Assembly: GCA_903901335.1 (NCBI GenBank)
Contig: CAIUQR010000151.1
Location: forward strand, 1 to 34,840
Source of the DNA: an uncultured delta proteobacterium
Lineage (GTDB): Bacteria > Desulfobacterota > Desulfobulbia > Desulfobulbales > Desulfocapsaceae
Length of the DNA stretch: 34,840 nucleotides
Reading direction: 5' to 3'
The notes under the pieces were generated by a model. That model ran no database searches. It had not been told where the DNA came from and saw nothing but the letters and a program-made list of their open reading frames with translations. This document shows, in pieces, positions 32,032 through 34,840 of this stretch; position 1 is the first letter of the stretch; each line of letters starts with the position of its first letter. The translations under genes were made by a program, and so were the position numbers.

Positions 32032-33285
32032 ATGTTGAAATCCACGACACTTGCGATGATTCTGGCGGGGGGACGGGTGGATGAGCTGAACGTCCTGACC
32101 TATTATCGTCCCAAGTCGGCTGTTCCTTTTGGTGGGTTTGGGCGGGTTATCGACTTTGCGCTCAGCAACCTGATGAACTCAGGCATTGAGCAGGTTGCGA
32201 TTCTCAGCCAGTATCGCAGTTATTCTCTCGTTAATCATATCGGCACCGGTGCCGCCTGGGATATGATCGGCAGACACCGCCGGGTCTCGATCCTTCCACC
32301 ATTCACCGCCTCGGAGGGCAGCAACTGGTACAGGGGATCGGCAGATGCGATCTTCAAGAATCTGGATTTTGTCCGGTATCACGAACCGGAGGATATCCTG
32401 ATCCTGTCCGGCGACCATATCTACAAGATGGATTATCAGGATATGATCGCCTATCACCATCAAAAAGATGCCGACCTGACTGTCGCCTTTATCAAGGTTG
32501 CCAAAAATGAGGCGCATAGGTTCGGGGTGGCGGCCATCAATGATGAGGATGGCCTTCGGGGCGGCAGGATCACACAGTACTGGGAAAAACCCTCGGTTCC
32601 CGAGTCCGATTGGGTTTCGCTCACGGTCCTTTGTTTTAAACCCGAGATCCTCTATCGCGCCCTTGAAGAGAACCAGGCAGGGGAGTCCTTTGAGTTCGGC
32701 CGGGACATTATTCCACTGCTGCTGCGCCAGAATTGCCGGGTCTACGGGTATAAATTCTGCGGCTACTGGGGTTACACCAGAACGGTGGACGAATATTGGC
32801 AGTCGAATATGGATCTGCTTGGCGACAGACCGCTTATCGACATGGAGCAATGGGGGATTCGCACCAACCTGGACCACCGGGGGATCAGAGATTTTCAGCC
32901 GGCCCTGATGGGTGATAATGCGATTGTTCAAAACAGCATGATCTATAACGGTTGCGTGATTGATGGGGTCGTCAGAAATTCCATCCTTTTTCCGGGCGTC
33001 CATATCGGCAAAGGTGCGGTAGTCGAGAATTCGGTCCTCTTTTTCGATAATGTGATAGGTAGTAATTGTCGGCTCAACAAGGTGGTAGCCGATGTGAATA
33101 CCATTTATGGCGAGGGTGCCGTGGTCGGGCCGAAACTGGATGGAATACCGGCAAAGATCACAGTGATCGGCTGGAATAATCATGTGCCGGAGCAGACGAT
33201 CATCGAGGAGGGTGTAACCGTCTATCCCCATTTGAAAAATGGGAAATGGTTACGGCATGTGAAGGCCGGCGAGGTGCTGCGATGA
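32032..33285 (+). CDS. glgC: GlgC-like protein with altered catalytic loop, possible regulatory subunit
   Basis: The 417-residue protein has the ADP-glucose pyrophosphorylase architecture: N-terminal nucleotidyltransferase domain (about 1-275), then a left-handed beta-helix (about 285-410). The K of R-P-K-S-A-V-P (Lys28), the metal Asp in G-D-H-I-Y-K (Asp128) and the D-F-A-L-S-N motif are present. The loop is however L-A-G-G-R-V-D-E-L, so the Arg of the canonical G-x-R-L signature is Glu18. In plant enzymes this Arg is needed for catalysis and is lost in modulatory subunits. AGGA lies 6 bases before ATG. It overlaps a normal glgC by 4 bases, so a two-subunit enzyme is a reasonable inference. 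A similar Val-Asp/Glu-Glu-Leu form seems to recur in related bacteria, by memory. Confidence 0.88.
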   Translation: MLKSTTLAMILAGGRVDELNVLTYYRPKSAVPFGGFGRVIDFALSNLMNSGIEQVAILSQYRSYSLVNHIGTGAAWDMIGRHRRVSILPPFTASEGSNWYRGSADAIFKNLDFVRYHEPEDILILSGDHIYKMDYQDMIAYHHQKDADLTVAFIKVAKNEAHRFGVAAINDEDGLRGGRITQYWEKPSVPESDWVSLTVLCFKPEILYRALEENQAGESFEFGRDIIPLLLRQNCRVYGYKFCGYWGYTRTVDEYWQSNMDLLGDRPLIDMEQWGIRTNLDHRGIRDFQPALMGDNAIVQNSMIYNGCVIDGVVRNSILFPGVHIGKGAVVENSVLFFDNVIGSNCRLNKVVADVNTIYGEGAVVGPKLDGIPAKITVIGWNNHVPEQTIIEEGVTVYPHLKNGKWLRHVKAGEVLR

Positions 33286-34568
33286 TCAAGACGAAAGAAG
33301 CCCTGGTCCTTTTGCTGGCGGGCGGCGTCGGCAGCCGATTGAATATTCTGGTCCAGGATCGTGCTAAACCGGCGGTGCCTTTTGCCGGACTGTACAGGAT
33401 AATCGATTTCAGCCTCAGCAATGTGATGAATTCCGGGTTGAAAAAGGTTGGCGTTCTGACCCAGTATAAACCTCTGTCCCTGATGAGCCACCTGGGTACC
33501 GGCGAGGCCTGGGATTTTACCGGTCGCAGCCGGGGTGTGAAGATCCTGCCGCCGCGGACAGGTTCCCTGGACTCGGACTGGTATAAGGGAACAGCCGATG
33601 CGGTCCGGCGCAATATTGATTTCATTGAGGCCAATCCGACCGACGAGGTCCTGATCCTGTCCGGTGACCACATCTATCATATGGATTTCGACGCCATGAT
33701 CGAGTATCACCGCTCAAAAAAGGCCGATGTGACCATCGGCATGATGGTGGTGCCGAAAACCGAGATCCACCAGTTCGGGGCCGGGATTATCGACAGGTAC
33801 AACAGGATAGTCGAATGGGAGGAAAAGCCGAAGACCCCGCGGACGAATCTCGCCTCGATGGGAATTTATGTCTTTGACCGGAAATATCTGTTGAATGCCC
33901 TGGCCAGGGACAGGAAGGAGGTGGATTTCGGTATGCACATCCTGCCCTGGGCCATCCAGAATGATAATGTCTTTGCCTATCCGTTTTACGGGTATTGGCG
34001 CGATGTCGGCACCATCCAGGCCTATTGGGAGGCCAATATGGATGTGATCCGGAAGGAGAGCGGAATTTCGCCGCAGAAATGGAAGATCCGCACCAATGTC
34101 GAGGCGGAAGGCAGGCCTGCCGATCGTCCTCCAGCCCGGTTCAACATGAACGCCCAGGTACGTAATTCCATGATATCGGCAGGCTGCGACATCAAAGGAA
34201 CTGTGGAAAATTCGGTACTTGCTCCAGGCGTAATTGTCGAAGAGGGGGCGGTGGTCAGAAATTCGATTCTTTTTGCTGATTGCTATGTCGGATGGAAAGC
34301 CACTGTCGATCTGTCTATCCTGGATAAGAGGGTCATCGTGGGAGAATATGCGGTAGTGGGAGCGGGAGAGAATTTCACAATCGCCAACCGGTTGAAACCG
34401 ACCCATCTGTATACCGGTATCACGCTGATCGGCAAAGGAGCCCAGGTGCCGGCCCAACAGAAGATCGGCAGAAATTGTGTGATCAATCCCCATATCAAGG
34501 AAGACGCCTATCCCCAAAGTGTGATGGAGGATGGGGAATCACTCTTTCCCGACGGTGAAATATCGTAA
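33282..34568 (+). CDS. glgC: Glucose-1-phosphate adenylyltransferase (catalytic form)
   Basis: Makes ADP-glucose, the glycogen precursor, from ATP and glucose-1-phosphate. The 428-residue product has an intact signature L-A-G-G-V-G-S-R-L (12-20, Arg19), R-A-K-P-A-V-P-F (27-34), D-F-S-L-S-N, G-D-H-I-Y-H-M-D near 128-135, and the beta-helix domain (about 290-415, with V-R-N-S-M-I-S-A-G-C, V-V-R-N-S-I-L-F). The ATG at 33282 overlaps the previous stop (ATGA) and has GAGG 7 bases upstream; a frame from 33246 is merely an extension into the previous gene. The pairing with the altered paralog indicates coordinated dosage, perhaps a heterotetramer. No glgA, glgB or glgP is in the window. Confidence 0.93.
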   Translation: MIKTKEALVLLLAGGVGSRLNILVQDRAKPAVPFAGLYRIIDFSLSNVMNSGLKKVGVLTQYKPLSLMSHLGTGEAWDFTGRSRGVKILPPRTGSLDSDWYKGTADAVRRNIDFIEANPTDEVLILSGDHIYHMDFDAMIEYHRSKKADVTIGMMVVPKTEIHQFGAGIIDRYNRIVEWEEKPKTPRTNLASMGIYVFDRKYLLNALARDRKEVDFGMHILPWAIQNDNVFAYPFYGYWRDVGTIQAYWEANMDVIRKESGISPQKWKIRTNVEAEGRPADRPPARFNMNAQVRNSMISAGCDIKGTVENSVLAPGVIVEEGAVVRNSILFADCYVGWKATVDLSILDKRVIVGEYAVVGAGENFTIANRLKPTHLYTGITLIGKGAQVPAQQKIGRNCVINPHIKEDAYPQSVMEDGESLFPDGEIS

Positions 34569-34700
34569 CTTGCGGCCGGTTACTTCTCGGGTGTAAGATG
34601 AGCTTGGTTTTTAACAAAAAAACTGTTCATTTTTATGGTCCGATATGGTATGTATCTCGCACTCTGTTGGGGTGATGGAGTTTTTAGATGGTCACGCTTT
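34569..34700. other. Intergenic stretch before the tRNA fragment
   Basis: About 130 AT-rich bases between glgC and the tRNA fragment. I see no gene, no hairpin with a T-run and no clear promoter with good spacing; the tRNA half at 34701 would need some promoter here if it were functional. Confidence 0.35.
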
Positions 34701-34738
34701 GCCCTCGTAGCTCAGTGGATAGAGCACAGGATTCCTAA
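34701..34738 (+). tRNA. 5' half of tRNA-Arg(CCU), broken in the anticodon loop
   Basis: GCCCTCG (34701-34707) is a typical acceptor arm, followed by TA, the D stem GCTC/GAGC (34710-34713 and 34722-34725) with a GTGG-type D loop, the anticodon 5' stem CAGGA (34727-34731) and the loop TTCCTAA (34732-34738) with anticodon CCT at 34734-34736. After the loop the expected TCCTG stem is absent: TAACG follows and no variable arm, T-arm (no GGTTCGAATCC) or CCA end occurs in the remaining 102 bases. Only the first half of the gene is present, so it is truncated or interrupted. An inserted element or an intron are both possible. Confidence 0.8.
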
Positions 34739-34840
34739 TAACGCATTACCCATCGCCATTCAGCGCATTTTTAAACGTAATTACAAACAGATAGTATAGT
34801 TCTTCCTGCCTCCCTTCTATTGCTCTGGAAACTATATGGA
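34739..34840. other. Foreign-looking sequence after the tRNA break, window edge
   Basis: AT-rich sequence without a recognisable gene, T-arm or group I intron core (no conserved P3-P8 elements seen, though the window stops after 102 bases). It contains no inverted repeat long enough to call an insertion-sequence end. It is most simply the start of an inserted element. Confidence 0.3.

Noticed and set aside
34737..34840. A group I intron in tRNA-Arg(CCU)
   Set aside because: No internal guide pairing with the exon end and no P3-P8-like core is visible in the 102 bases available; it stays possible only if the sequence continues beyond the window.

Overview
The window reads as a chromosomal segment of a Gram-negative bacterium. 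Export signals, an RlpA-type lipoprotein-like enzyme and a large MscS/MscK-type channel point to a diderm. An in-frame UGA selenocysteine codon, a long-form isocitrate lyase, a DUF3795 Cys-rich protein and a tandem pair of unlike GlgC genes fit an anaerobic or facultative member of the Desulfobacterota (former Deltaproteobacteria). That taxonomic guess rests on gene content only and is of moderate confidence.

Layout. Positions 1-2.6 kb look accessory: a hypothetical protein with a possibly damaged 5' end, an attC-like hairpin, a VOC-fold protein, an orphan T4 gp19-like tail-tube protein and an RlpA-family protein. Next comes a hipBA toxin-antitoxin operon (2.77-4.42 kb) with its own promoter and a third, unrecognised winged-helix-like gene (4.43-4.98 kb). 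A gene-poor stretch bounded by inverted GGGGACG-type sequences follows, then a membrane-anchored 803-residue HEAT-repeat protein (5.39-7.80 kb). On the minus strand lie the glyoxylate-shunt operon aceB-aceA (12.38-8.19 kb) and icd (13.83-12.60 kb). These genes control the isocitrate branch point. aceBA has a good sigma70-type promoter overlapped by a Fur-box-like palindrome and ends in a perfect 14-bp stem terminator.

From 14.0 to 18.5 kb a plus-strand run holds mutY, an AEC-family transporter, an O6-alkylguanine-DNA methyltransferase, a membrane acyltransferase and a DsbA/FrnE-like thiol oxidoreductase. In the last gene the first active-site Cys is encoded by TGA (U-P-W-C), followed at the right distance by a SECIS-like hairpin; I read it as a selenoprotein that a standard gene caller would truncate. 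rarA (minus) is divergent from a hybrid sensor kinase (20.15-22.28 kb). Then come a DUF3795 protein, a DUF2339/DUF3999 membrane pair with overlapping ends, and a convergent mechanosensitive channel.

From 29.7 kb to the end is a sugar-nucleotide and glycogen block: a MurU/GlgC-like nucleotidyltransferase, an NrnA-like DHH phosphoesterase, and two adjacent, overlapping glgC paralogs. The first paralog has Glu in place of the key Arg of the pyrophosphorylase loop, so the pair may form a regulatory/catalytic heteromer. The window closes with the 5' half of a tRNA-Arg(CCU) gene that breaks off in the anticodon loop and runs into unrelated AT-rich sequence, probably the edge of an inserted element.

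Most confident calls: aceA, aceB, icd, mutY, rarA, hipA, the two glgC, the methyltransferase, the hybrid kinase and the selenoprotein. Least certain: the attC-like site, the Fur-like box and the short repeats.
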